The notes under the pieces were generated by a model. It ran no database searches and had not been told where the DNA came from. It saw nothing but the letters and a program-made list of their open reading frames with translations. Positions 18,118 through 26,130 of a stretch of DNA of 64,000 nt are shown here, piece after piece. Positions within the stretch are counted from its first letter, which is position 1; each line of letters starts with the position of its first letter. The stretch lies in contig JAAEYW010000022.1 in assembly GCA_018223185.1 (NCBI GenBank), positions 17,403-81,402 of the forward strand, read 5' to 3'. This DNA comes from Oceanospirillales bacterium. Its GTDB lineage: Bacteria > Pseudomonadota > Gammaproteobacteria > Pseudomonadales > Balneatricaceae. The translations under genes and the position numbers were made by a program.

Positions 18118-20259
18118 TCAGGAGGCGACCGGAGCCGCCAGCTTGAATACGCTTACAGATCGCTGAAGTTCCTGCGCTGCACTTACCAGTTCATCAGAGA
18201 GCTCAGCCTGTTGCAGCATCTCCTTGTTGGTTGCCAGGGTGGTTTCATCGATCTTACCTGCACGTACCCGCAGCTCTTTCGCTACCCGGGCCTGCCGGGC
18301 TGAGTTCTGCGCGATCCGCACTACGGACTCTACCAGAGTCTGTGTCGTAGAACGGGTTTCATCCATCCGCTCACCCGCTTCCTCTGCCAGTCGGGTACCC
18401 TCGACCACATCAGTAATTACGGTATTCATAACGTTGATGGTATCGGCCGTCTCAAGCTGAATATTGTTTACCAGAGACTCGATCTCTGAAGTCGCTTCCC
18501 GGGAGTTTTCCGCCAGACGCTGTACTTCATCTACCACCACCATCAGACCTCGTCCTGCTTCCCCGGCAGATGCCGCGTGCATACTCGCATTCAGCGACAA
18601 TACATGTGTTCGTTCGGAAATGTTGTTGATCAGGCCAACGATACCACCGATCTCCTGAGAACGTTCGCCCAGGCGTTTAATCCGCTTTTCCGCCTCATGA
18701 ATGGTCTGACGGATCTTATTGATACTGTCGATGGTCTGAGATACAGAGCTCATCGCTGTTTCCGAGGTTTTAATAGCCTTTTGCGAAGCGTTGTTCGTCA
18801 GTACCGCCAGTTTTGAGATCAACTCCATCGCTTTGATCGCTGAATCAAGTCCCTGCAGAGTTTCAACAATCTCTTCCTGTTCCCGGCTAGCGTAGGTCAG
18901 TACTGTTTCAGACTGAGACTTCATCTGTACAGACGCATTATTTACCCGCCGGGATACGGCGTTTACATCGTTCAATACGGTTTCAATCGATGTTGTTAGC
19001 TGATTGATTGAGTCAGCGATCGCACCGGTTACATCTTCTGCAACCGGAACCCGGACGGTAAGATCCCGCTGACTGATCTGGAATACGCTTTTAATCAGTT
19101 CGATAATAGAGCCGTTGAGCTGACGGTTTTCCTGCTCTTTGATTTCCAGAGCCCGTTCCTTCTCATCCAGCAAGGTGTCCAATACCAGACTGAACTGCCC
19201 CAGCTCATCCCGGGATTCAAGACGGCTGCGGGCATCAGCATCCCCTTCGCGCACCCGGTTTACCGTGTCCTGCAGCTTATTTACCGGATCGACCACACCG
19301 AACTTGATAATGGACATCGCCACAGCCAGTGCCACAATCATCATCGCCATCGATAAAAAGAAGTAACTCACCATCGTGAGCGTCTCTTCCGCCTGTAACG
19401 CGCTGTTGTCGGCTTTCTGTTTATCCGCCAGTTTGATGATACGGATAATGTGCGGGTCCAGTGCTACGATAATCGCGGGTAAAAGACGAAACAGACTATC
19501 TCTGCGCTCAAGAGCGGCGGATAACTGTCCGAAAAGCTGCTCAGTTTCAGTAATACTGGCCAGAGCATTCCGGCTTTGCGCTACCTGCTCCGCATTGGCC
19601 GTCTGCAACTGTCTCTTCAGCACCTCAATCTGTTGCTTAACCGAGTTTTTTGATACCGCCTGTCCGGCACTGAAGACATAATCGTTGATGCTGCTTTTCA
19701 GGGTACTGAATGAACTGATCAGGTTCGGCTGACCGGTTTTGGATACCCGCTCTCCCGTACTCGAAAGAAGCGTTCTCATTTCACCGGAAAGTCCCTCATC
19801 CGGGCTCAGACCGGAAACGATGGCCGCTTCCGAGGCGTCATACAAAGTATCCTGATAATTATCGATAACGGACTGCAGCTTAAATACCCGCTCCTGATCT
19901 TCAGGGGTATGCAGATATTGCTTCAGCTCAAGAATATCCCGGTCCACTGCTGCCATAGTGCGGTTAAACTGCATTAACTGCATCAGGTCATTGCCGATCT
20001 GGAAGCTTTTTTCATAGTATCGGGCCTGAGTGATATTTGCCTCAATGTCACCCGCCAGCAGCAAGAATGCATTCACCTCTTGAGACCGCTTCTCTGACTG
20101 CTCGTCTATCACAATGGTCTGGTAATATGAGGCACCCATAAAGATGAGACCGATCACCATCAAAACGCCGGCAATCGCGAACTTAAGCGGCATCCTTATA
20201 TTGCGGAACTCCCACATCTGCAGGTTTTTTCCGGCTTTTATCTGCCTGAATGAAGTCAT
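18118..20259 (-). CDS. pilJ: Type IV pilus chemoreceptor PilJ
   Basis: The 713-residue methyl-accepting protein is the dedicated receptor of the Pil-Chp system. A transmembrane helix at about 25-47 is followed by a long helical periplasmic region, a second helix near 300-320 (SYFFLSMAMMIVALAVAM), a HAMP domain beginning VDPVNKLQDTVNRVREGD and a cytoplasmic signalling hairpin. The hairpin tip is GGIVGLINNISERTHVLSLNASMHAA, a PilJ-like variant of the usual MCP tip. The ATG at 20259 has GGGGA upstream; the longer frame begins with TTG at 20280 and was not used. No pilK methyltransferase gene lies between it and chpA. Confidence 0.92.
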   Translation of the reverse strand: MTSFRQIKAGKNLQMWEFRNIRMPLKFAIAGVLMVIGLIFMGASYYQTIVIDEQSEKRSQEVNAFLLLAGDIEANITQARYYEKSFQIGNDLMQLMQFNRTMAAVDRDILELKQYLHTPEDQERVFKLQSVIDNYQDTLYDASEAAIVSGLSPDEGLSGEMRTLLSSTGERVSKTGQPNLISSFSTLKSSINDYVFSAGQAVSKNSVKQQIEVLKRQLQTANAEQVAQSRNALASITETEQLFGQLSAALERRDSLFRLLPAIIVALDPHIIRIIKLADKQKADNSALQAEETLTMVSYFFLSMAMMIVALAVAMSIIKFGVVDPVNKLQDTVNRVREGDADARSRLESRDELGQFSLVLDTLLDEKERALEIKEQENRQLNGSIIELIKSVFQISQRDLTVRVPVAEDVTGAIADSINQLTTSIETVLNDVNAVSRRVNNASVQMKSQSETVLTYASREQEEIVETLQGLDSAIKAMELISKLAVLTNNASQKAIKTSETAMSSVSQTIDSINKIRQTIHEAEKRIKRLGERSQEIGGIVGLINNISERTHVLSLNASMHAASAGEAGRGLMVVVDEVQRLAENSREATSEIESLVNNIQLETADTINVMNTVITDVVEGTRLAEEAGERMDETRSTTQTLVESVVRIAQNSARQARVAKELRVRAGKIDETTLATNKEMLQQAELSDELVSAAQELQRSVSVFKLAAPVAS

Positions 20260-20300
20260 ACGTGTTATTCCCCGTGTCAATAACTACTTTATCCAGCGTC

Positions 20301-20798
20301 TCAGGCCGGGATTGCGGAATGTGTCTTGGTAAAACGCAGCTTCTGTCTGGAAAAATAGGCCCGGTGATCGAACTCAAACCAGATGGAGTTACGATAGAGA
20401 TACTGGCCACTGCAGATCCCATCCACCAGATCAGGATACGGCGCTGCATCGGCGACAACGGGGTTAGTGATCCCCTGAGGTGTTTCCTGCAACAATACTG
20501 CCGCGGTAGCAGGTGGCGCATCAAGAAGCAGTAACCATCCCTTTTTCGGATCAGTAATGCCGAGCCCTAAAGACGCGGCAAGGTCATATACTGGAACAGC
20601 ATCTCCCCGATGATTGATAAACCCGACAAACCAGTCAGGAGTATCGGGAATGGAGCACAATCGCTCGCACCGGTGCAACTCAGAGCGGGTCTGTGATTGC
20701 AGCAGTATCTGCAGAAAACCCACCCTGAATCCGTGGCGAAGATCATAACTACCCTGAGGCCCGGCCTCACTGGCCGGGGTTATATTCTGCTGTTCCAT
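20301..20798 (-). CDS. pilI: CheW-like adaptor PilI
   Basis: The 165-residue protein has a single CheW domain, recognisable from RCERLCSIPDTPDWFVGFINHRGDAVPVYDL (CheW beta core with the xGxxNxRG element), and would couple PilJ to ChpA. It is in the expected position between pilH and pilJ. It is somewhat divergent from textbook CheW, and the C-terminal 25 residues are polar and unusual. Spacing to neighbours is 13 and about 41 bases, consistent with one operon. Confidence 0.85.
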   Translation of the reverse strand: MEQQNITPASEAGPQGSYDLRHGFRVGFLQILLQSQTRSELHRCERLCSIPDTPDWFVGFINHRGDAVPVYDLAASLGLGITDPKKGWLLLLDAPPATAAVLLQETPQGITNPVVADAAPYPDLVDGICSGQYLYRNSIWFEFDHRAYFSRQKLRFTKTHSAIPA

Positions 20799-20811
20799 TA
20801 ATAACTAATCC

Positions 20812-21174
20812 TTAGAGAAATGCGTTTACCTGATCCATCAGTTCCTGATCAGAAAAAGGCTTGGCGATCATCGCTTTTGCCCCCTGGAGCTGCGCCCAGA
20901 CTTTATCCGCTTCCTGGTTTTTACTGGAAACGATAACCACAGGAATCTCCCGGGTTTCATCACCTGAGGTAATCTGTCGACAGGCAGCAAAACCATCCAC
21001 TTCAGGCATTACCACATCCATCAGAATAAGGTCCGGTCTTTCCTCAATTGCTTTGATAACCCCCTGTTGCCCATTCACCGCAACAATAATCTCGGCATCA
21101 ACGCTCTTCAGTACATCACAGATACGTTGCTGCTGTACGGGATCATCTTCAACAACCAAAATTTTCTTACTCAT
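20812..21174 (-). CDS. pilH: Single-domain response regulator PilH
   Basis: A stand-alone receiver domain of 120 residues has acidic pair E9/D10-D11 (VVEDDP), phosphoacceptor D53 (LILMDVVMPEVDG) and lysine in IAKPFSDQEL. In Pil-Chp systems PilH acts downstream of ChpA, often as a phosphate sink or retraction regulator. The ATG at 21174 has GGAG at good spacing and begins MSKKILVVEDD, the usual receiver start; the longer frame upstream adds 14 unsupported residues. It follows the PilG-like gene on the same strand. Confidence 0.92.
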   Translation of the reverse strand: MSKKILVVEDDPVQQQRICDVLKSVDAEIIVAVNGQQGVIKAIEERPDLILMDVVMPEVDGFAACRQITSGDETREIPVVIVSSKNQEADKVWAQLQGAKAMIAKPFSDQELMDQVNAFL

Positions 21175-21225
21175 TACCACTCCATTTAAAATGTCAGTTG
21201 CCAGATTTTCTGACAATACTCATAT

Positions 21226-22032
21226 CTAGGTTCGCTTAAACTCGTTCACCCAACTGGACACTCTGCCAATGACCTTCTGAAACTCATCCGGATCGATTGG
21301 CTTTGTCAGATAGGTAGAGCAACCTGCCATTATCCCTTTCACCTCATCGAGAGGAGAGGTTTTAGAGGTCAGCATAATAATCGGGGTTTTCTTCAGTGCC
21401 GGTAGCTCACGCATTCGGGTGCAGGTTTCAAACCCATCAATGCCGGGCATCATTACATCCAGAAAAATAAAATCAAACGCTTCCCCGTTCACTTTATCTA
21501 ATGCCTGTTCCCCATTGTCGGCATAGGCAAGTTCAACAACAGCGGGTAGCTTTTCCAGCTCCAGCGTCAGAGCCTGTTGCATCGCGCTATTGTCATCCAC
21601 CACCAGCACCCGATAGCTATCCTGCTGAACCTCAGGCTGCGGCAGATCGATCGCGACCGCTGCATACTTACTGAAGCGCGCCTCAGCGGCGGCAGCTGCC
21701 GCCTGAAGATCATCACACTGCTCCTCATTTTCAGAGGTCATCTCATCCAGAGTACGGATAACCCGGGACGACACCAGCGGATAACGGATATGTCCCAGGC
21801 CACTCTCCACCGGAGCCTCTTTACTCACCTGAATCATACGTGAGCGATAGCCGTCAGAGAGTTGTTCCAGAACAGGATCCGCAACCGCTTGCTCACCGAA
21901 CAGTAATAACAGATCCGGAGGCATTTGTGGATCAAAAGCCACCAGCTCATAGCGCTGATTTCTCGATAACTCGAGTATCCGTGACAGCTTCTGCTGCTGA
22001 TCGGCGGGAAAGCCTATAGTTCCAATATTCAT
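21226..22032 (-). CDS. pilG: PilG-like response regulator with N-terminal extension
   Basis: The C-terminal half of this 268-residue protein (about 140-262) is a receiver like PilG: D146/D147 (VVDDN), phosphoacceptor D192 (FIFLDVMMPGIDG) and K in YLTKPIDPDEF. PilG of Pseudomonas is only about 135 residues. Here residues 1-100 form an extra alpha/beta region (IGFPADQQQKLSRIL, YELVAFDPQMPPDLLLLFG) that looks like a degenerate receiver without the phosphorylatable aspartate, followed by a linker with an alanine run near 111-116. Position as first gene of the operon supports the PilG assignment; the added domain is the unusual part. Confidence 0.8.
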   Translation of the reverse strand: MNIGTIGFPADQQQKLSRILELSRNQRYELVAFDPQMPPDLLLLFGEQAVADPVLEQLSDGYRSRMIQVSKEAPVESGLGHIRYPLVSSRVIRTLDEMTSENEEQCDDLQAAAAAAEARFSKYAAVAIDLPQPEVQQDSYRVLVVDDNSAMQQALTLELEKLPAVVELAYADNGEQALDKVNGEAFDFIFLDVMMPGIDGFETCTRMRELPALKKTPIIMLTSKTSPLDEVKGIMAGCSTYLTKPIDPDEFQKVIGRVSSWVNEFKRT

Positions 22033-22155
22033 GGTATTTCCTGATTAACCACTACAGCAAAACATTTATTCCACCTTGTACGGTGGGAATTAACATAAAA
22101 CAGGTTCATTTAATCAAAAAAGCGATAAACAAATATTCGGACAAAGGGGTACACA

Positions 22156-22278
22156 ATGATGAAGGTAAAATATTACAGAGTCTTTAAACTGATTCAGACC
22201 AGCACAATATCAACCGCCGTAAGCGATTTAAGATTTTGTGGCAAAAACACTCTGTATGTACCGAACTGGCCAGCCTGA
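22156..22278 (+). CDS. Possible 40-residue peptide ORF
   Basis: The 577-base gap between pilG and the cysteine-rich gene contains a 40-codon frame beginning MMKVKYYRVF, preceded by AAAGGGG at ribosome-site distance. It has no recognisable family, no signal peptide and no neighbours on its strand. The good Shine-Dalgarno is the only support, so it may be chance. Confidence 0.2.
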   Translation: MMKVKYYRVFKLIQTSTISTAVSDLRFCGKNTLYVPNWPA

Positions 22279-22414
22279 TTATGTATTAAGCAGTGCCAGT
22301 TTATCTTTGTTATATTTATTTTCTGTAAACAGTGCTTTTAATGCCTTCAAACCGGCCAGTCACGTTCCGGTTCAAACAGCTGTATCAAATTACGGATAAA
22401 GCAGAATATTGACA

Positions 22415-22449
22415 AGCCCCGGATCGGGAAGCCGGGGCAGATCGGGGCT
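22415..22449 (-). terminator. Likely terminator of the DUF416 unit
   Basis: GCCCCGG (22416-22422) pairs perfectly with CCGGGGC (22432-22438); an alternative longer pairing joins AGCCCCGGATC (22415-22425) to GATCGGGGCT (22440-22449) with one bulge. Read on the minus strand the inner hairpin is followed by TTGTCAATATT. The T tract is weak, so termination is plausible rather than certain. Confidence 0.5.
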
Positions 22450-22609
22450 TTAATACGTCAGTAAATAATAGCCCGCCCCCCGGCTAATCACTTGAAAATC
22501 AATCACTCGCCAGAGAACACGTGGCCCTGAAGTCAATCGCCTGACACAAACATTGTGGCATTAAGAGACTCCCCAAAGTGGGTAGCAGGTGACATAAATG
22601 CCTGTAAAA

Positions 22610-23044
22610 CTACTGTTCTGTACCACAAAGCTGTTGTTGCTGACGCATGATCAGGCGGCAACCACTGGCCCTCAGACCAAGCTCTGTACAGCGATCTTTT
22701 ACCCAGGCTTTATCATCCTCTGTCGCCGCCTCATGGTAGGGTGGAATCGTATTACAGATTCCCGGTGATGGCTGGCTGTTTTCCCAGCAGGCTTTAAAAA
22801 AAGTGCCGCCACTAACAGTACAGCGGTATTCAGACTCTTTACAGCTTTCCACTCGCTGCAACACCTCGGAAACACACCCCTGCTGATCGGTTTGACGGCC
22901 GGCTGCAATGCCCGCCTCGCGCTGCTGCTCAACCATCTGCTGATGCTCTTCATTCCAGCCTGCCAGCCATTCAGGTGCGCTCAGCCAGCTATAGAAAACG
23001 CCCACAATAATTACCAGCAGCAGTCCCAGCCAAAAACGTCGCAT
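22610..23044 (-). CDS. Membrane-anchored cysteine-rich protein, function unknown
   Basis: The 144-residue protein begins with MRRFW and one hydrophobic helix (about 4-22), which is a signal anchor or uncleaved signal. The remaining region is extracytoplasmic and contains eight cysteines spread over residues 57-141, an even number that suggests four disulfide bonds in the periplasm. I do not recognise a family. The ATG at 23044 was preferred; the longer frame adds 20 residues that overlap the upstream gene. It is the last gene of a unit with the small membrane protein at 23065 and DUF416 at 23325. Confidence 0.65.
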   Translation of the reverse strand: MRRFWLGLLLVIIVGVFYSWLSAPEWLAGWNEEHQQMVEQQREAGIAAGRQTDQQGCVSEVLQRVESCKESEYRCTVSGGTFFKACWENSQPSPGICNTIPPYHEAATEDDKAWVKDRCTELGLRASGCRLIMRQQQQLCGTEQ

Positions 23045-23064
23045 AACTTTTAAGTCCTTTTGAT

Positions 23065-23325
23065 TCAGCGTCTGCGGACGTATAGCCCGAACAGACAACA
23101 GCAAAAGCCAGCAACAGAGGCCAGCATCGTCAGATTTACAAACTGCGGATTACGGACAGCAAACGGGATGAATGGGGGTGTCCCCTGCATGTCACAGGCC
23201 TTGGCAGTGTAATCGTATGCTCCCCCGGCAGCGAGGCACTCATTCACAGTGCTCAGTTCAGACCAGAACACTCCCATCAAAACCATACCGGGGAGTATCA
23301 GCAGTATCAGACCCAGTCGTAACAT
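23065..23325 (-). CDS. Small two-helix membrane protein, function unknown
   Basis: The 86-residue protein has hydrophobic segments at about 3-22 and 66-82 with a loop between them containing two cysteines (C30 and C43), followed by a basic RRR end. This predicts a hairpin with a periplasmic loop that may be disulfide-bonded. Its ATG overlaps the TAA of the DUF416 gene by one base, so the two are translationally coupled. It is 20 bases upstream of the cysteine-rich gene. No family recognised. Confidence 0.65.
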   Translation of the reverse strand: MLRLGLILLILPGMVLMGVFWSELSTVNECLAAGGAYDYTAKACDMQGTPPFIPFAVRNPQFVNLTMLASVAGFCCCLFGLYVRRR

Positions 23326-23921
23326 TATTCTTCACTGACTCCGATGTTGCTGACCCCTTCATTAGCGGCCAGCAGTTTAAGTTCATTTATAGCTGCAGGC
23401 GTAGCACTCTTCATCGCCGCCAGCCGCTTAATAACCTCTTCCTGAAAACTTTCTTCCTGCAGCATCATTTCATGATGGCTGATGTAAACCAGCAGCTCTT
23501 CGTCGGACATATCAGCGTCGGCTGTTACTTCAATAAAGGTGGCGACACATTCCAGCGACAGATTGCCGATATTAGCGGCTTCCGTACGGTTTGGCTCCAG
23601 CAGGCAGTTGATAGTTGAGTACAGCGCAACCATCGCATCAAGTGCGGGCGAAGCACCATACATATCAAACTCCTCCAGATCGGGCATGTTCGCTTCAACA
23701 TTAGCCTGCTGAACCTCGAAGTTCATCTTCGCTCCGCTATTGCTGAGCCGGTTCCAGACACCATCCAGAATACTGCGCACCTGGGCACGGTCACCAAACT
23801 CAAGCAGGTTTGAAAACAGCGCAAAGTTGGGAAACATCCGCTCTGTCACAGCCACCGAGAAGGCGCTCAGTTGCCAGCCATCAAGTGCTTTCAGCTCATT
23901 TTCCAGTGACCAATGTGACAT
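23325..23921 (-). CDS. DUF416 (YjaG-like) protein
   Basis: The 198-residue soluble protein resembles E. coli YjaG of the DUF416 family. Shared features are LDGWQLSAFSVAVTERMFPNFALF near the N-terminus, a GD-R-ILDGVW segment, the KMNFE-Q stretch, DLEEFDMYG-SPALDA-VAL in the middle, and MSDEEL later. The function of the family is unknown. The ATG at 23921 (MSHWSLENEL) has GGGAG upstream and was preferred to a start five codons earlier. It opens a minus-strand unit with two small membrane proteins. Confidence 0.85.
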   Translation of the reverse strand: MSHWSLENELKALDGWQLSAFSVAVTERMFPNFALFSNLLEFGDRAQVRSILDGVWNRLSNSGAKMNFEVQQANVEANMPDLEEFDMYGASPALDAMVALYSTINCLLEPNRTEAANIGNLSLECVATFIEVTADADMSDEELLVYISHHEMMLQEESFQEEVIKRLAAMKSATPAAINELKLLAANEGVSNIGVSEE

Positions 23922-24112
23922 CAGATAAACTCCCAAACTGTATTTCGTTCCTATTGTACAGCGCAGGAATCATTTTGCAGCAGTTATGGAAGATTTGCCG
24001 CCCTCCCGGACAGCTTTCAGCAACTCAAATCGCAATCATTAATCCGCTGATTCAATTCGATTTTTTGCTGTATACTGCTACTGCAAAGTAAGCTCTGAGC
24101 GGAATTTAAACC

Positions 24113-24670
24113 ATGAATAATAACAATCCTATTGTAACAGTCGTCAGGGGACTGGACGGTCTCAGCGAATGGACCGGACGCAGCATTGCCTGGTTAACAC
24201 TGTTGATGGTGCTGGTTACCTTCGTTGTCGTTGTAATGCGTTATGTCCTGAATATCGGCAACATCCAGTTACAGGAATCAGTAATCTACATGCACAGCTT
24301 TGTCTTTCTGCTTGGCGCGGGCTATACGCTCAAGCATGACGGCCATGTCCGGGTCGATATCTTCTATCGACCATTGAGCGAGCGGGGCAAAGCCGTCATC
24401 AACATTATCGGCACCCTTTTTCTGCTGCTCCCCGTTTCCCTGTTTATTCTGTGGGTCTCCTGGGAGTATGTACTGTTCTCATGGCATACCATGGAAGGCT
24501 CACAGGAAGCCGGCGGTATTGAAGCGCTTTATATCCTCAAGACCTCTCTCCTGCTCATGCCGGTGCTGATGATTTTGCAGGGTATTGCAGAACTGTTGCG
24601 CAACATACTGGTACTGGCCGGACTGGAGCACCTGACTAAAGCCGATATCCAGGAGGAGCACCCGCTATGA
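24113..24670 (+). CDS. TRAP transporter small permease (DctQ type)
   Basis: The 185-residue protein has four hydrophobic helices and is the small membrane subunit of a tripartite ATP-independent periplasmic transporter. Typical DctQ features are the first-helix WTGRSIAWLTLLMVLVTFVVV, VLNIGNIQLQE with the conserved QE, and the LGAGYTLKHDGHVRVDIFY stretch. It overlaps the large permease by the four bases ATGA, which indicates translational coupling. TRAP permeases use the sodium gradient to import organic acids. Confidence 0.93.
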   Translation: MNNNNPIVTVVRGLDGLSEWTGRSIAWLTLLMVLVTFVVVVMRYVLNIGNIQLQESVIYMHSFVFLLGAGYTLKHDGHVRVDIFYRPLSERGKAVINIIGTLFLLLPVSLFILWVSWEYVLFSWHTMEGSQEAGGIEALYILKTSLLLMPVLMILQGIAELLRNILVLAGLEHLTKADIQEEHPL

Positions 24671-26046
24671 TCGAATACTTACCACTACTACTGTTTGTCG
24701 GTGCAATTTTTGTTCTGTTGCTGGGTTACTCAGTGGCGTTTTCCCTCGCGGGAACCGGCCTGATCTTCGCCGCTATCGGAATTATGAACGGGCACTTTGA
24801 AGCAAGCTTCCTTGAAGCGGTGCCAAACCGCCTGTTCGGCATTATGAATAATTCCGTTCTGATCGCTGTGCCCCTGTTTGTCTTCATGGGCGTTATGCTG
24901 GAAAAATCCAAAATCGCTGAAGAACTGCTGGACACAATGGCCGCGCTGTTTGGCCCGGTGCGGGGCGGTCTGGGGATATCGGTCACCGTTGTCGGTATGC
25001 TACTGGCTGCCAGCACCGGTATCGTGGGGGCAACCGTGGTTACCATGGGTTTGCTGTCTCTGCCAACGATGCTGCGCCGCGGCTATGACCCCAAGGTAGC
25101 TGCCGGAACGATCTGTGCGTCGGGTACCCTTGGGCAGATTATTCCGCCCTCAATTGTTCTGGTGCTGCTGGGCGATGTTATCTCCTCAGCTTATCAGCAG
25201 GCACAGCTGGATCAGGGAATCTATTCACCCGAAACAGTGACCGTCGGTGACCTGTTTCTCGGCGCATTGTTACCAGGACTGTTACTGGTCGCCGCGTATA
25301 TCGCCTATCTGATCTTTAAAGCAATCTTCCACCCCGACACTGTCCCGGCTATTCCTAAAGATGAACGGGATGCCATGGATAACATGTTTAAACGGGTAGT
25401 CTCAGCACTGTTACCACCGGTCTTTCTGGTCGGCCTGGTACTGGGCTCAATTCTGGGGGGCTGGGCAACGCCGACAGAAGCGGCGTCAGTTGGTGCGGTA
25501 GGCGCAATGGTGCTGGCAATGGCACGCCGATGCTTCACCCTGGCCGTTCTTAAGGATGTGATGCGCACCACGACTCAGGTCAGCTCAATGGTGTTTATTA
25601 TTCTGGTGGGCGCATCCATATTCTCACTGGTTTTCCGTGGCTATGGCGGCGATGACCTGGTGCGTCACTTCCTGTCTAACCTGCCTGGGGGGGTATTTGG
25701 CGCGGTAGCGGTGGTCATGCTGGTGATCTTCCTGCTGGGTTTCTTCCTCGATTTCATCGAGATCACCTTCGTTGTAGTGCCGATTGTTGCCCCTATTCTG
25801 CTGGCGATGGGGCTTGATCCGGTCTGGCTGGGTGTGATGATCGCCCTCAACCTGCAGACCTCATTCCTGACACCTCCGTTTGGTTTTGCCCTGTTCTATC
25901 TTCGCGGAGTCGCTCCGGAAAGTATCTCTACCATGCAGATCTACCGCGGCGTAATACCGTTTATCATGATCCAGCTGGTAGCACTGATGGCACTGGCACA
26001 ATGGCCGGCGCTGGCTACCTGGCTGCCAAATCTGGTGTACGGTTAA
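24667..26046 (+). CDS. TRAP transporter large permease (DctM type)
   Basis: The 459-residue protein has about twelve hydrophobic segments and forms the transport channel with the small permease. Family marks are SVLIAVPLFVFMGVMLEKSKIAEELL, the STGIVGATVVTMGLLSLPTMLRRGYDP stretch, and IIPPSIVLVLLGD. The C-terminal half repeats the pattern with NLQTSFLTPPFGFALFYLRG. The substrate-binding protein gene lies convergent just beyond the shared terminator instead of in the same operon. Confidence 0.95.
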   Translation: MIEYLPLLLFVGAIFVLLLGYSVAFSLAGTGLIFAAIGIMNGHFEASFLEAVPNRLFGIMNNSVLIAVPLFVFMGVMLEKSKIAEELLDTMAALFGPVRGGLGISVTVVGMLLAASTGIVGATVVTMGLLSLPTMLRRGYDPKVAAGTICASGTLGQIIPPSIVLVLLGDVISSAYQQAQLDQGIYSPETVTVGDLFLGALLPGLLLVAAYIAYLIFKAIFHPDTVPAIPKDERDAMDNMFKRVVSALLPPVFLVGLVLGSILGGWATPTEAASVGAVGAMVLAMARRCFTLAVLKDVMRTTTQVSSMVFIILVGASIFSLVFRGYGGDDLVRHFLSNLPGGVFGAVAVVMLVIFLLGFFLDFIEITFVVVPIVAPILLAMGLDPVWLGVMIALNLQTSFLTPPFGFALFYLRGVAPESISTMQIYRGVIPFIMIQLVALMALAQWPALATWLPNLVYG

Positions 26047-26062
26047 GCTCAACTGCAAAAAC

Positions 26063-26093
26063 GAAAAAAACCGCTAATATAGCGGTTTTTTTT
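26063..26093. terminator. Bidirectional terminator between TRAP permease and binding-protein genes
   Basis: AAAAACCGCT (26066-26075), loop AATAT, AGCGGTTTTT (26081-26090) with three further T residues. Flanking A and T tracts allow function in both directions between the converging genes. Confidence 0.9.
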
Positions 26094-26130
26094 ATAGTGC
26101 AGACTTCGTGTCAGCGCCGTTATTGAGCGC

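Larger units (their letters stand above)
22033..22609. other. Non-coding gap between pilG and the DUF416 unit
   Basis: It presumably contains the promoter of the Pil-Chp operon near its left end (minus strand) and the terminator of the cysteine-rich gene. Apart from the hairpin at 22415-22449 and the doubtful 40-codon frame I see no further structure. Confidence 0.5.
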
